41,471 bases of DNA from Herbaspirillum sp. ASV7 (lineage in GTDB: Bacteria; Pseudomonadota; Gammaproteobacteria; Burkholderiales; Burkholderiaceae_D). Made by a program: the position numbers and the translations under genes. Position 1 is the first letter of the stretch. Each line of letters starts with the position of its first letter. Positions 8,712 through 18,097 of the stretch are shown here, in pieces. Under the pieces are notes generated by a model. That model had not been told where the DNA came from and searched no databases. It worked only from the letters and a program-made list of their open reading frames with translations. Location of the stretch: assembly GCF_016429215.1 (NCBI RefSeq), contig NZ_JAELUH010000046.1:1-41471 (forward strand), written 5' to 3'.

Positions 8712-9437
8712 ATGGATTTCTCCGGACAATCAGTCATCATCACCGGCGCCGGCAAGGGCATCGGTCGCGCCTGCGCCCACCTGATGGCACAACGCGGCGC
8801 CAAGGTGATCGCGCTCTCGCGCACCGCCAGCGACCTGGCGCGCCTGGGCGAGGAGATCGGCGCACGCACCATCGAGGTCGACCTGATCGACCCGGCCGCT
8901 ACCCGCGCCGCCATGGCCGAGGCCGGCACGGCGGACTTCCTGATCAACAGCGCCGGCATCAACGTGCTGCAATCGACCCAGGCAATGAGCGATGCCGGCT
9001 ATGAGGCGGTGATGGGCGTGAACCTGCGGGCTGCCCTGATCACCTGCCAGCAGTTTGCGCTGGCCCGCATCGCCGCCGGTGGCGGCGGGGCCATCGTCAA
9101 CATCAGCTCCATTGCCGGCCATCGCGGCTTTGCCGAGCACCTGTGCTATGCCGCCTCCAAGGCCGGACTGGAAGGCGCCACGCGGGTACTGGCCAGGGAG
9201 CTGGGGCCGCATGGCATCCGTGTCAATGCGGTCGCGCCCACGATCACCCTGACCGAGCTGGCCGAGGCCGCCTGGAGCGATCCGGCCAAGGCGGCGCCGA
9301 TGATGGTGCGCCATCCCGGCGGACGCTTCGCCTCGGCCGAGGACGTGGCGCGCAGCATCGCCATGCTGCTCTCGCCTGACGCTGCCATGCTCAATGGTGC
9401 CGTGGTGCCGGTGGATGGGGGATTCCTGGCGGTATAG
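8712..9437 (+). CDS. SDR-family oxidoreductase, L-xylulose reductase-like
   Basis: A 241-residue classical SDR with GAGKGIGR (12-19), NSAG (79-82) and intact S133, Y146, K150. The basic SRT motif at 36-38 after beta-2 suggests NADP(H). The combination GAGKGIGR, SRT and VDL resembles dicarbonyl/L-xylulose reductases (DCXR). The ATG at 8712 has AGGGAGCAAG upstream; the frame is open further upstream only because it runs antiphase through the kinase gene. It is the last gene of the pentitol operon and is followed by a hairpin terminator. It probably handles a second polyol/ketose pair such as xylitol/L-xylulose or arabinitol, widening the substrate range. Exact substrate unknown. Confidence 0.85.
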   Translation: MDFSGQSVIITGAGKGIGRACAHLMAQRGAKVIALSRTASDLARLGEEIGARTIEVDLIDPAATRAAMAEAGTADFLINSAGINVLQSTQAMSDAGYEAVMGVNLRAALITCQQFALARIAAGGGGAIVNISSIAGHRGFAEHLCYAASKAGLEGATRVLARELGPHGIRVNAVAPTITLTELAEAAWSDPAKAAPMMVRHPGGRFASAEDVARSIAMLLSPDAAMLNGAVVPVDGGFLAV

Positions 9438-9456
9438 CGCCGACGGGATACAAGAA

Positions 9457-9478
9457 GGGCGGCCCCTTGGAGCCGCCC
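9457..9478. terminator. Bidirectional hairpin terminator
   Basis: GGGCGGC (9457-9463) and GCCGCCC (9472-9478) form a perfect 7-bp GC-rich stem with an 8-nt loop in the 66-bp gap between the convergent SDR and lipoprotein genes. T-runs on either side are weak, so it may act with Rho. Confidence 0.65.
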
Positions 9479-9503
9479 CTTGCCGGATGATGATTGGACG
9501 CGC

Positions 9504-9719
9504 TTAGCGACCGATCTGGTGACCGATCACGCCACCCACGGCAGCGCCACCGGCGGTGCCGATACCGCTGCCACCGGTGAGGATGGCGCCGCCGACGGCA
9601 CCGATGGTGGCGCCGATGGCGGTGTTCTTGTCACGTTGGTTCATGGTGCTGCAGCCGCTCATGGCAGTCAGTGCGAGGGCGGTTGCGGAAATGGCGGCGA
9701 TCTTGTGCAGAGTTTTCAT
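9504..9719 (-). CDS. Glycine-zipper lipoprotein (OsmB-like)
   Basis: A 71-residue protein with a lipoprotein signal peptide: a positively charged start (MKTLHK), a hydrophobic core, and the lipobox MSGC with Cys23 as the acylated residue. After a short linker, about residues 35-68 are a glycine-zipper segment (repeated GxxxG: IGATIGAVGGAIL, GGAAVGGVIGHQIG). Such proteins are anchored in the outer membrane and are often stress-induced. It is monocistronic and converges on the pentitol operon across a hairpin terminator. Its precise function is unknown. Confidence 0.85.
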   Translation of the reverse strand: MKTLHKIAAISATALALTAMSGCSTMNQRDKNTAIGATIGAVGGAILTGGSGIGTAGGAAVGGVIGHQIGR

Positions 9720-9857
9720 GATTGTTGTCCTGATCGTAAGGGTTGTTCCTGGGAGTGAGAGTCCGGCCCCGCGATCTTCGCTGTCAACACCGATGATCCG
9801 GAGCTGGTACGGTCATAGACCGGTAGAATCTCAAAAAAATTCGAGATGTAACACGCT

Positions 9858-9881
9858 TAACAAGATCTCTTACACTTGTTA
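9858..9881. promoter_or_regulatory. Inverted repeat upstream of the secreted hydrolase
   Basis: TAACAAG (9858-9864) and CTTGTTA (9875-9881) are perfect 7-bp arms separated by 10 bp in an unusually AT-rich stretch of the 200-bp gap between the lipoprotein gene (minus) and the hydrolase (start 9920). An overlapping pair, TGTAACA (9847-9853) and TGTTACA (9877-9883), is also symmetric. Position and base composition suggest an operator/promoter region; no cognate regulator is identified. Confidence 0.4.
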
Positions 9882-9919
9882 CATACTCGTCCGCCCCACC
9901 CACATCCTTCGGAGACTTC

Positions 9920-11002
9920 ATGCCCCTGACATCCCGCCTGCGCAGCACAGTCCGTCTGTTGCTTGCCTGTGCTGCGCTGCTGACGCTGCCGGCCACGACC
10001 ACCGTCCACGCCGCCGACCTGCCCCGCGTGGTGGAAGGCGACTGGGTTGCGCCGCGCTTCCAGTTCCATGACGGCCAGGTGCTGGAGAACCTGCGCCTGC
10101 ACTATCTCACCCTGGGCGAGCGCAGCCATCCTGCGGTGCTGGTACTGCACGGTACCTACCAGACGGCTGCGGCGATGCTGTCGCAGGATTTTGCCGGCCA
10201 GCTGTTCGGCCCCGGCCAGCCGCTCGATGCCAGCAAGTACTTGATCATCATTCCCGACGGTATCGGCGTGGGCAAGTCCAGCAAGCCCTCCGACGGCCTG
10301 CGCGCGGCCTTCCCGCAATACAACTATGCCGACATGGTGCAGGCGCAATACCGCATGCTCACCGAAGGCCTGGGGGTGCAGCACCTGCGGCTGATCATCG
10401 GCAACTCCATGGGCGGCATGCAGACCTGGCTGTGGGGTGGCAGCTATCCCGGGTTCGCCGACGGCCTGGTGCCGATGGCCTCGCAGCCCACCGAAATGGC
10501 CAGCCGCAACTGGATGATGCGGCGCATGCTGGTGGAATCGATCCGCCAGGATCCGGCCTGGAACAACGGCAACTACACCGTGCAGCCGCCTTCGCTGCGC
10601 CTGGCCAACAACATGTTCGTCTTTGCCACCAATGGCGGCACGCTAGCCTACCACGCTATCGCCGGCACCCATGCCCGGGCCGACAAGCTGGTCGACGAAC
10701 GCCTGGCCGCGCCGGTGACGGCCGACGCCAACGACTTCATCTATCAATGGGGTTCCTCGGCCGACTACGATGCCGCCCCGGGATTGGCGAAGATCCGGGT
10801 GCCGGTGCTGGCCATCAATTCCGCCGACGACGAGCGCAACCCGCCCGAGACCGGCATCATGCAGGCCGCGCTGCAGCAGGTGCCGGGGGCGCAATTGCTG
10901 CTCATCCCGGCCAGCGCCGAGACGCGCGGTCATGGCACCACCGGCATGGCCCGCTTCTATGTGCGTGAGCTGGCGCGCTTCATGCAGACATTGCCGCAGT
11001 GA
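9920..11002 (+). CDS. Secreted alpha/beta-fold hydrolase, MetX (homoserine acetyltransferase)-like
   Basis: A 360-residue protein with a Sec signal peptide (TVRLLLACAALLTL, cleavage near VHAA, residues 29-32) followed by an alpha/beta-hydrolase domain. The nucleophile elbow is GNSMGG with S163. The acid is probably D303 or D304 (SADDERNPP) and the base H338 (RGHGTT). LHGT at 76-79 starts the oxyanion region. The fold resembles homoserine O-acetyltransferase, but the enzyme is exported, so a role in methionine synthesis is unlikely. A periplasmic hydrolase or acyltransferase is more plausible. GGAG lies 5 nt upstream of the start. It stands alone, with an AT-rich region upstream carrying inverted repeats. 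Confidence 0.82.
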   Translation: MPLTSRLRSTVRLLLACAALLTLPATTTVHAADLPRVVEGDWVAPRFQFHDGQVLENLRLHYLTLGERSHPAVLVLHGTYQTAAAMLSQDFAGQLFGPGQPLDASKYLIIIPDGIGVGKSSKPSDGLRAAFPQYNYADMVQAQYRMLTEGLGVQHLRLIIGNSMGGMQTWLWGGSYPGFADGLVPMASQPTEMASRNWMMRRMLVESIRQDPAWNNGNYTVQPPSLRLANNMFVFATNGGTLAYHAIAGTHARADKLVDERLAAPVTADANDFIYQWGSSADYDAAPGLAKIRVPVLAINSADDERNPPETGIMQAALQQVPGAQLLLIPASAETRGHGTTGMARFYVRELARFMQTLPQ

Positions 11003-11014
11003 GCGGGACGCACG

Positions 11015-12166
11015 TCAGTCGTTCACATAGAGCTCATAGCCGCTCTTGCCACTGCTCTTGACGTGGTACATGGCCGTGTCGGCCTGCTGCAGCAGCATCG
11101 ACAGGTCATTGCCATGCAAGGGATACAGGCTGATGCCGATGCTGGCGCCCAGCTGGAACTGCTGGCTGCCCACGCAAATCGGCGCGGCCAGGCGCGTCAG
11201 CAGCTTCTTGGCGATTTCCGGGGCCTGCTCCTTGTGCTCCAGCTGGGTGGCGATCACGGTGAATTCATCGCCCCCCAGGCGTGCACAGATATCGGTGCTG
11301 CGCACACCCTCCTTGAGACGCTGGGCCACGCACTTGAGCACTTCATCGCCGACGGCGTGACCGGCCTGGTCGTTGACCGGTTTGAAGTTGTCCAGGTCGA
11401 TGTAGAACACCGCTACCAGATGATGCGGCCGGGTCGCCAGCAGCAGCGCCTGGTCAAAGAGATTGTTCATGAAGTGCTTGTTGTAGAGCCCGGTCAGGGG
11501 GTCCTTGAAGGCCATCTTCAGGGCCTTGGCCTCGGCGTTGATGAGGCGTTTCTGGAACACCGACAGGATCGCCGTGAGCATGGTCATGTACTGCAGCATC
11601 ACCAGGGCCGTGCCGAGTACAAAGCCGTTGTCCAGCCAGTGGGGATAGAAGCGGCCGATGGTCGAACCGGTGGCCCAGTGCAGCGACAGGATGGCGCTGG
11701 CCGTGCCCATGACCCTGCGGATCAGCGGTGAACAATCCAGGTCTTCCCGCGCAATCAGCCAGGCCAGGTAGCCCAATGCGAAGACATTGAAGGCGGCATA
11801 CACCGCGCTCGTGACCAGAGGGAAAGGCAGCGAGCCTGCCGAGGCCAGCAGCCACAGCTCGGTCGCCGCCGCTGCCAGGTACACCAGAAGGACGCTGCGC
11901 CGCACCTCGAAGAAGCGCACGAAACCGGTGATCAGCAAGGTCTTCTCAAGGATGTTGAAGCTGCCGTAGATGGCATTGGCCAGCATCGGATCGGCGCCCA
12001 CGCTCAACGCGACCAGGCTCGCCCGCGCAATGAGCGCACAGCACATGGCCAGTGCCCACCAGCCGGCACCGGGATTGGTGCGCGGAATCCTGGTCGCCAG
12101 CAGGAAAAGTACGATGAAAACGCAATAAACGCCTGCCCCGAAGGCGTGCACGATATCGAATTGCAT
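11015..12166 (-). CDS. Membrane-anchored diguanylate cyclase (GGDEF)
   Basis: A 383-residue protein with about seven predicted membrane segments in the first 215 residues, then a complete GGDEF domain. The catalytic motif is GGDEF at 298-302. A product-inhibition I-site, RSTD at 289-292, sits five residues before it, as in active feedback-regulated cyclases. It should make cyclic di-GMP from two GTP. The start at 12166 is chosen because AGGGGGG lies just upstream; the frame is open for another 13 codons without such a site. The sensor part has no soluble domain, so it may sense a membrane or hydrophobic cue. No phosphodiesterase is adjacent. Confidence 0.87.
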   Translation of the reverse strand: MQFDIVHAFGAGVYCVFIVLFLLATRIPRTNPGAGWWALAMCCALIARASLVALSVGADPMLANAIYGSFNILEKTLLITGFVRFFEVRRSVLLVYLAAAATELWLLASAGSLPFPLVTSAVYAAFNVFALGYLAWLIAREDLDCSPLIRRVMGTASAILSLHWATGSTIGRFYPHWLDNGFVLGTALVMLQYMTMLTAILSVFQKRLINAEAKALKMAFKDPLTGLYNKHFMNNLFDQALLLATRPHHLVAVFYIDLDNFKPVNDQAGHAVGDEVLKCVAQRLKEGVRSTDICARLGGDEFTVIATQLEHKEQAPEIAKKLLTRLAAPICVGSQQFQLGASIGISLYPLHGNDLSMLLQQADTAMYHVKSSGKSGYELYVND

Positions 12167-12326
12167 TGTCCCCCCTCGGTACGCCGCAGATGGCCTGTAG
12201 AACAAGGTTTCATCCCCTTGCCCATCATAGCGAAGGGGAATTTGGACGTATAGCGATTTGTATTATGCCAACTGCATCATATGATATGACAACGTTGATG
12301 CGCGGCAAGCGCAGCTCGGGCGCGGC

Positions 12327-13268
12327 TCACCCCAGTCTCGCCTCGCTGGGCGGATGGCCGATGATGCGCTTGAAGGCGCGGCTGAAGGAGGCTTCCGAGT
12401 CATAGCCGAGGCGGTTGGCCACCACTGCCACGCGCAAGCCTTCGCGGGCGATCCAGTGGCGCGCCTGGAACATCTTCACACGGGCCACGTATTTGGCCGG
12501 GGTCTCGCCCACGGTGCTGGAAAACTTCTCGATGAAGCTGGAGCGCGAGGCGCCCATCACCCCGGCCAGTTCGGCCACCGACCATTCCCGCTCGGGGTGC
12601 TGGTGCACCGCCGCCAGCACTCGACCGACCTGGGGACAGCGCACTGCGGCGATCCAGCCGCTGGCATCGGTGCAGGCGCATTCCACCCAGCCACGGATGA
12701 TGCTGGCCGAGAGCACATCGGCCAGGCGCGCCAGGATGCCGCAGGCACCGATGCGGTTGAGCGCCACTTCACGCTCCATGGCGTCCAGCAGGGGCAGCAC
12801 GGCCGGGTCGCGTTGTGCCAGGTCGCAGGCGCGCATGGCCTCGGGCATCATCATCAAGAGCGGATGCAAGGGATCCAGGTTGAAGCGCATGGTGCCCGAG
12901 AACAGCACATGCGAGGGCGGTGTCACGCCGCTGGGGGCGCTGTCGTCGACCAGGTAGAGATTCTCGGCTACGGCCTTGCGGGCCAGCCGGCCGATCTCCA
13001 CCGTCGGCAGTTCCGGGGCGCTGGCCAGCACGTGGCGCGATCCGCGCGGCAGCAGCAGGGCATCGCCGGCATTGAGCTGCATCCAGTCGTCCCGCCCCAC
13101 CTGCATCCAGCAACTGCCCTGGGCGACGAAATGAAAGCTGGCCTCGCGCCGGGCCGGGAAGGCTACCGCCCAGGGCTCGTGCAGCACGTAGCGGGCATAT
13201 TCCACGCCATCCAGGCGCAGGCCCAGCAGGATCTCGGTCAGCGGGTCGATGTCGTCGGGTTTGCGCAT
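12327..13268 (-). CDS. AraC-family regulator with cupin sensor (divergent to MFS exporter)
   Basis: A 313-residue regulator. The N-terminal half is a cupin domain of the AraC-binding cupin_6 type (IDPLTEILLGLRLDGVEYAR start, then FHFVAQGSCWM). The C-terminal ~100 residues are the double HTH (WSVAELAGVMGASRSSF and VVANRLGYDSEASFSRAF). The ATG at 13268 has GAGG 5 nt upstream; a Met 16 codons earlier lacks a site. It is divergent from an MFS gene with a 126-bp gap, the usual arrangement for cupin_6 regulators that control a neighbouring transporter or oxidoreductase. Short inverted repeats in the gap (CATGGAA 13335-13341, TTCCATG 13371-13377) could be binding sites. Its inducer is unknown. Confidence 0.85.
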   Translation of the reverse strand: MRKPDDIDPLTEILLGLRLDGVEYARYVLHEPWAVAFPARREASFHFVAQGSCWMQVGRDDWMQLNAGDALLLPRGSRHVLASAPELPTVEIGRLARKAVAENLYLVDDSAPSGVTPPSHVLFSGTMRFNLDPLHPLLMMMPEAMRACDLAQRDPAVLPLLDAMEREVALNRIGACGILARLADVLSASIIRGWVECACTDASGWIAAVRCPQVGRVLAAVHQHPEREWSVAELAGVMGASRSSFIEKFSSTVGETPAKYVARVKMFQARHWIAREGLRVAVVANRLGYDSEASFSRAFKRIIGHPPSEARLG

Positions 13269-13394
13269 GGCAGCCTCGGTGGGGCCGGGTTCGCTCAGGT
13301 TTGGACGAATAGTCATCTAATTGCGAAGTATAGGCATGGAAAGTCCTGGTATTTAACCATAGACTGCGTCTTCCATGTCATCAAGAGGTTTTCC

Positions 13395-14657
13395 ATGTCC
13401 GAGCTTAGCTGCATCGACGCGCCAGCGGCCCCCACGGCCACGGTCGCCAGCCACCCGCAGCCTGCGGCCGCGATTTCCGAGCCGCACGCCAACTGGGGCG
13501 GCATCGCCAGCCTGGCGCTGGGCGTCTTCAGCCTGGTCACGGCGGAGTTCCTGCCGGCCAGCCTGTTGACGGCCATTGCCACCGACCTGGGCGTCTCCGA
13601 CGGTGCCGCCGGCCAGGCGGTCACGGCCACCGCCATCGTCGGCGCCATCGCCGCGCCCACCATTCCGCTGTTGACCCGCAATCTCGATCGCAAGCGCGTG
13701 GTCGTGATGCTGTCGCTGCTCCTGCTGCTCTCCAACATCCTGGCCGTCAGTGCCGGCAGCCTGCCGGTGCTGCTGGTGGCGCGGGTGATGCTGGGGGTGG
13801 CGCTGGGCGGCTTCTGGTCGATGGCCGCCGCGCTGGCCATGCGCCTGGTGCCGGAGCGCCTGTTTGCACGCGCCATGTCGCTGATCCTCACAGGCGTGTC
13901 GGTAGCCACCGTCTGTGCCGCCCCGGTGGGCGCCTACATGGGCAACCTGTGGGGCTGGCGCAGTGCCTTCGTGGCCGCCGGCGTGGTCAGCCTGGCCGCC
14001 ATCGCCATCCAGCTGGTGGCCATTCCCCGGCTGCCGCCCAAGGATCACCCCAACCTCAAGGTGCTCTCCGAGCTGCTGGGCCGCACCGATGTGCGCGTGG
14101 CCCTGCTGGCGGTGCTGCTGGTGGTGTCGGGCCACTTTGCCGGCTTCACCTACATCCGTCCGCTGATGGAGCAGATCACCCACATGTCGGTTTCCACCAT
14201 CTCGGCGGTGCTGCTGGGCTATGGTGTGGGCGGCTTCTTCGGCAACTTTGCCGGCGGCTTCATCGCCGAGCGCAGCGAACGCTATGCCATCGTCGCCGGC
14301 GGCGCTCTGATCGCGCTGCTGGCAGCCTCCCTGTGGGTGGCCGGCAGTTCGCCGGTGGTCACGGCGGTAGCGATCACGCTCTGGGGCTTCGCCTTCGGTG
14401 CCTTCCCGGTGGGATTCCAGACCTGGATCGTGCGCGCCGCGCCGGACCACGCCGAAGGGGCAGGGGGCTTGCTGGTGGCGGCCTTCCAGATCGCCATCGC
14501 CAGCGGCGCCATCGGTGGCGGCCTGATGGTGGATCATGTGGGCGCGCTGGGTGGTCCCATCTTCGCGGTGATCACCATGACCCTGGGCACCCTGCTGACC
14601 CTGCGCTACGGACCGCGTGGCGGTGGTGCGCCGGTGGCGGCGGGCGCGCATCTCTGA
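13395..14657 (+). CDS. MFS transporter (DHA1-type efflux family)
   Basis: A 420-residue protein with a hydrophilic N-terminus of about 34 residues and roughly 12 membrane segments. The LVTAEFLPASLL segment in TM1 and LARVMLGVALGGFWSMAAALAMRLVP in TM4-5 are characteristic of DHA1 exporters such as sugar-efflux, AraJ-like or NepI-like proteins. The start at 13395 has AAGAGG upstream at proper spacing; the frame upstream is open but lies antisense to the AraC gene. It is divergent from the cupin-AraC gene, which probably controls it. The exported compound cannot be inferred. Confidence 0.85.
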   Translation: MSELSCIDAPAAPTATVASHPQPAAAISEPHANWGGIASLALGVFSLVTAEFLPASLLTAIATDLGVSDGAAGQAVTATAIVGAIAAPTIPLLTRNLDRKRVVVMLSLLLLLSNILAVSAGSLPVLLVARVMLGVALGGFWSMAAALAMRLVPERLFARAMSLILTGVSVATVCAAPVGAYMGNLWGWRSAFVAAGVVSLAAIAIQLVAIPRLPPKDHPNLKVLSELLGRTDVRVALLAVLLVVSGHFAGFTYIRPLMEQITHMSVSTISAVLLGYGVGGFFGNFAGGFIAERSERYAIVAGGALIALLAASLWVAGSSPVVTAVAITLWGFAFGAFPVGFQTWIVRAAPDHAEGAGGLLVAAFQIAIASGAIGGGLMVDHVGALGGPIFAVITMTLGTLLTLRYGPRGGGAPVAAGAHL

Positions 14658-14677
14658 GCGACGCGTTATGTCCTGAT

Positions 14678-14722
14678 GATGGCCGGGGTGCGGGCGCTGT
14701 TGCGTTGCGCATCCCGGCCATC
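14678..14722 (+). terminator. Long hairpin downstream of the MFS gene
   Basis: Arms 14678-14692 and 14708-14722 pair over 15 bp with one G-U pair and a 15-nt loop. They start 21 nt after the MFS stop and end 64 nt before the acetyltransferase start. There is no T-run, so it may be a Rho-linked terminator, an mRNA-stabilising 3' hairpin or both. Confidence 0.55.
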
Positions 14723-14785
14723 TGTGTGTCGTCCTCCTCACGCCGATGCGGCATCATGGCGTTTCTGCTCCCCCGCAAGGAACCC

Positions 14786-15397
14786 ATGTCCACCTTCCAT
14801 CCGCCCCAGCCCACCCTCACCGGCCACCTGGTCGAACTGCGTCCCCTGCAAGCCCTGCATCGCGCGGGCTTGCTGGCCGCCGCCGCCGATGGCGAACTCT
14901 GGAACATGAGCGTCACGGTGATACCGGGCGAGCACAACATCGATGCCTACATCGCTACCGCCCTGGAGGGCCGCGCCAGCGGCAAGGTCATGCCCTTCGT
15001 GATCGTGGCGCCGGACAGCGGCAGGGTGCTGGGCACCACCCGCTACTGGAAGATGGATGCGGCCAACCGCAAGCTGGAGATCGGCCACACCTGGCTGGCG
15101 CGCTCGGTGCAGCGCAGCGGCGTCAATACCGAGGCCAAGTTCCTGCTGATGCAACATGCCTTCGAGGTGCTGCAATGCGTGCGGGTGCAATTCACCACCG
15201 ATGTGCTCAACGAGCGCTCGCGCGCGGCCATCCTGCGCATCGGCGCGCAGCAGGAGGGGATCGTGCGGCGTGAGCGCATCATGCCCGACGGGCGTCGGCG
15301 CGATTCGGTGCGCTTTTCCATCATCGATGAAGAATGGCCAGCCGTGCGCCAGGCCCTGCTGGAGAAGATGCAGGCCCGGCGCGACGCGCGGGCCTGA
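14786..15397 (+). CDS. GNAT-family N-acetyltransferase (RimJ/RimL-like)
   Basis: A 203-residue single-domain acetyltransferase. The N-terminal LTGHLVELRPLQ and the central GTTRYWKMD ... LEIGHTWLARSVQRSGVNTEAK block match the RimJ/RimL branch, which acetylates protein N-termini or small amines. The acetyl-CoA loop is the RSVQRSGVNTE region (about 106-116); it departs from the classical Q/RxxGxG/A and is typical of this subgroup. AAGGA precedes the ATG at 14786. The gene stands between a hairpin after the MFS gene and the convergent GntR gene. Substrate unknown. Confidence 0.82.
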   Translation: MSTFHPPQPTLTGHLVELRPLQALHRAGLLAAAADGELWNMSVTVIPGEHNIDAYIATALEGRASGKVMPFVIVAPDSGRVLGTTRYWKMDAANRKLEIGHTWLARSVQRSGVNTEAKFLLMQHAFEVLQCVRVQFTTDVLNERSRAAILRIGAQQEGIVRRERIMPDGRRRDSVRFSIIDEEWPAVRQALLEKMQARRDARA

Positions 15398-15406
15398 ATC
15401 CTGAAT

Positions 15407-15438
15407 CCTGAAGCCGGCGTTGCCGGGCCGGCCTCAGG
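15407..15438. terminator. Bidirectional hairpin between convergent GNAT and GntR genes
   Basis: Arms 15407-15418 and 15427-15438 pair at 11 of 12 positions with an 8-nt loop. The right arm contains the stop codon of the GntR gene, so the hairpin could end transcription from both sides. T-runs are absent. Confidence 0.5.
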
Positions 15439-16114
15439 CCTGGGCCACGCCCTCGCGTTTGAGGCGGTCGGTGGCCAGCAGGTTGTTCTTGGTCTCCTGG
15501 ATGTGCCGCTCCAGCAGTGCCGCCACGCGGGCGGCATCGCGCTGCCGGCAGGCTTCCAGGATCTCGAAGTGATCGTGCTGCGGGGCATCCTTGCCGGTGG
15601 CCAGCGACATCATCTCGTGCGTGTAGCGATCGGTGTTCAGGCAGAACTCCTCGATCAGCCGCCGCAGCTTGGTGTTGTTGGACGGCGCGCACAGCGCCAG
15701 GTGGAAGCGGCGGTTGTACTCGGCCCATTCGGCCACCGACTCCGAGGCGTTGTACAGGTCCAGGATCTCCTGCAACTGCGCGATATCCCGCTGCACCATG
15801 TTGGGCACGGCGATCTTGGCTGCATGGCATTCCAGCGCGATGCGGATATCCATCATCTCGCATAACTGGGTCACGTCCATGCCGGCGACGACGGCGCCAC
15901 GATTGCGCTGGTAGGTGATCAACCCCTCCGACTCCAGCTGACGCAAGGCCTCGCGTACCGGCAGGCGGCTGGTGTTGAAGCGTTCTGCCAGAGCGTCCTG
16001 GCGCAGCTGGGTGCCGCTGGCCAGGCTGCCGTTGAGGATCTCGTCACGCAACTGGTCGCGGATGATTTGCGGGAGACCGCGTTCGGCCTTGGCCCGGCTT
16101 GTTTGCGTTGCCAT
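15434..16114 (-). CDS. GntR-family (FadR/FCD subfamily) transcriptional regulator
   Basis: A 226-residue regulator with an N-terminal winged HTH (about 10-75, RLPVREALRQLESEGLITYQRNRGAVV) and a C-terminal all-helical FCD ligand domain containing the signature FHLALCAPSNNTKLRRLIEEF. FCD regulators bind small carboxylic or amino acids, often with a metal. The ATG at 16114 is preferred to the TTG one codon earlier. It is divergent from the P5C-dehydrogenase-like gene (16376). The gap contains two identical copies of ACTGGATCCAAT that are good operator candidates. It probably represses the aldehyde dehydrogenase and perhaps the Liv-type transporter. Confidence 0.87.
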   Translation of the reverse strand: MATQTSRAKAERGLPQIIRDQLRDEILNGSLASGTQLRQDALAERFNTSRLPVREALRQLESEGLITYQRNRGAVVAGMDVTQLCEMMDIRIALECHAAKIAVPNMVQRDIAQLQEILDLYNASESVAEWAEYNRRFHLALCAPSNNTKLRRLIEEFCLNTDRYTHEMMSLATGKDAPQHDHFEILEACRQRDAARVAALLERHIQETKNNLLATDRLKREGVAQA

Positions 16115-16303
16115 CAATGAATTCTTATATCGTCAAGGATCCCGCTTGCGCCCGGAAGCGGCCTGGCGCCTGAGCCGCCGGCCCGATCGGCGCGACGCTT
16201 CGACGTTCTTTCCTCTTCCAGTATTGCCCTGTGGCACTGCTCGCGTTCCACGGAATCCGCGTTCTCAAAACTTCTCATTGTGCCTCAACTTTTCCTCTGA
16301 TAG

Positions 16304-16335
16304 ACTGGATCCAATTATTTGTAACTGGATCCAAT
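16304..16335. promoter_or_regulatory. Two tandem TGGATCCA palindromes, probable GntR operators
   Basis: ACTGGATCCAAT occurs twice, at 16304-16315 and 16324-16335. Each has the palindromic core TGGATCCA, and the two lie exactly 20 bp apart, about two helical turns, on the same face of DNA. They lie in an AT-rich stretch 41 bp before the aldehyde dehydrogenase start, between it and the divergent FCD-GntR gene. Symmetric T-G-G...C-C-A sites fit the family's operator style. Sequence seen; binding inferred. Confidence 0.6.
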
Positions 16336-16375
16336 CTGTATTGTTTTGAATATATTAATGAATACTTCATATCCA

Positions 16376-17977
<1,602 letters not shown>

Positions 17978-18001
17978 AGCAGGCGCTACAGCAGGTCCGT
18001 C

Positions 18002-18079
18002 GCCGGCCGGTTGCCGGCAATTCCCGCTATCGGGGCCGAACCGGCAGCAGCGCTGCCAGGGGAGGCTGTGTCTTTTTTT
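18002..18079 (+). other. Hairpin-rich gap between aldehyde dehydrogenase and Liv-type binding protein
   Basis: GCCGGC (18002-18007) pairs with GCCGGC (18013-18018). GGCAGC (18043-18048) pairs with GCTGCC (18052-18057) over a 3-nt loop. A T7 run lies at 18073-18079, but 15 nt beyond the last stem, so this is not a standard terminator. It may be a processing or attenuation site that lets the binding-protein gene be expressed separately. Confidence 0.3.
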
Positions 18080-18097
18080 CTTAAAGAGGAGTGAGCA

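Noticed and set aside
12354..13394. N-terminal extension of the MFS frame by 347 codons
   Set aside because: It runs antisense through the AraC gene; a well-placed ribosome binding site supports the ATG at 13395.
18043..18079. Intrinsic terminator before the livK-like gene
   Set aside because: The T-run begins 15 nt after the stem, too far for standard Rho-independent termination; kept only as a hairpin-rich gap.
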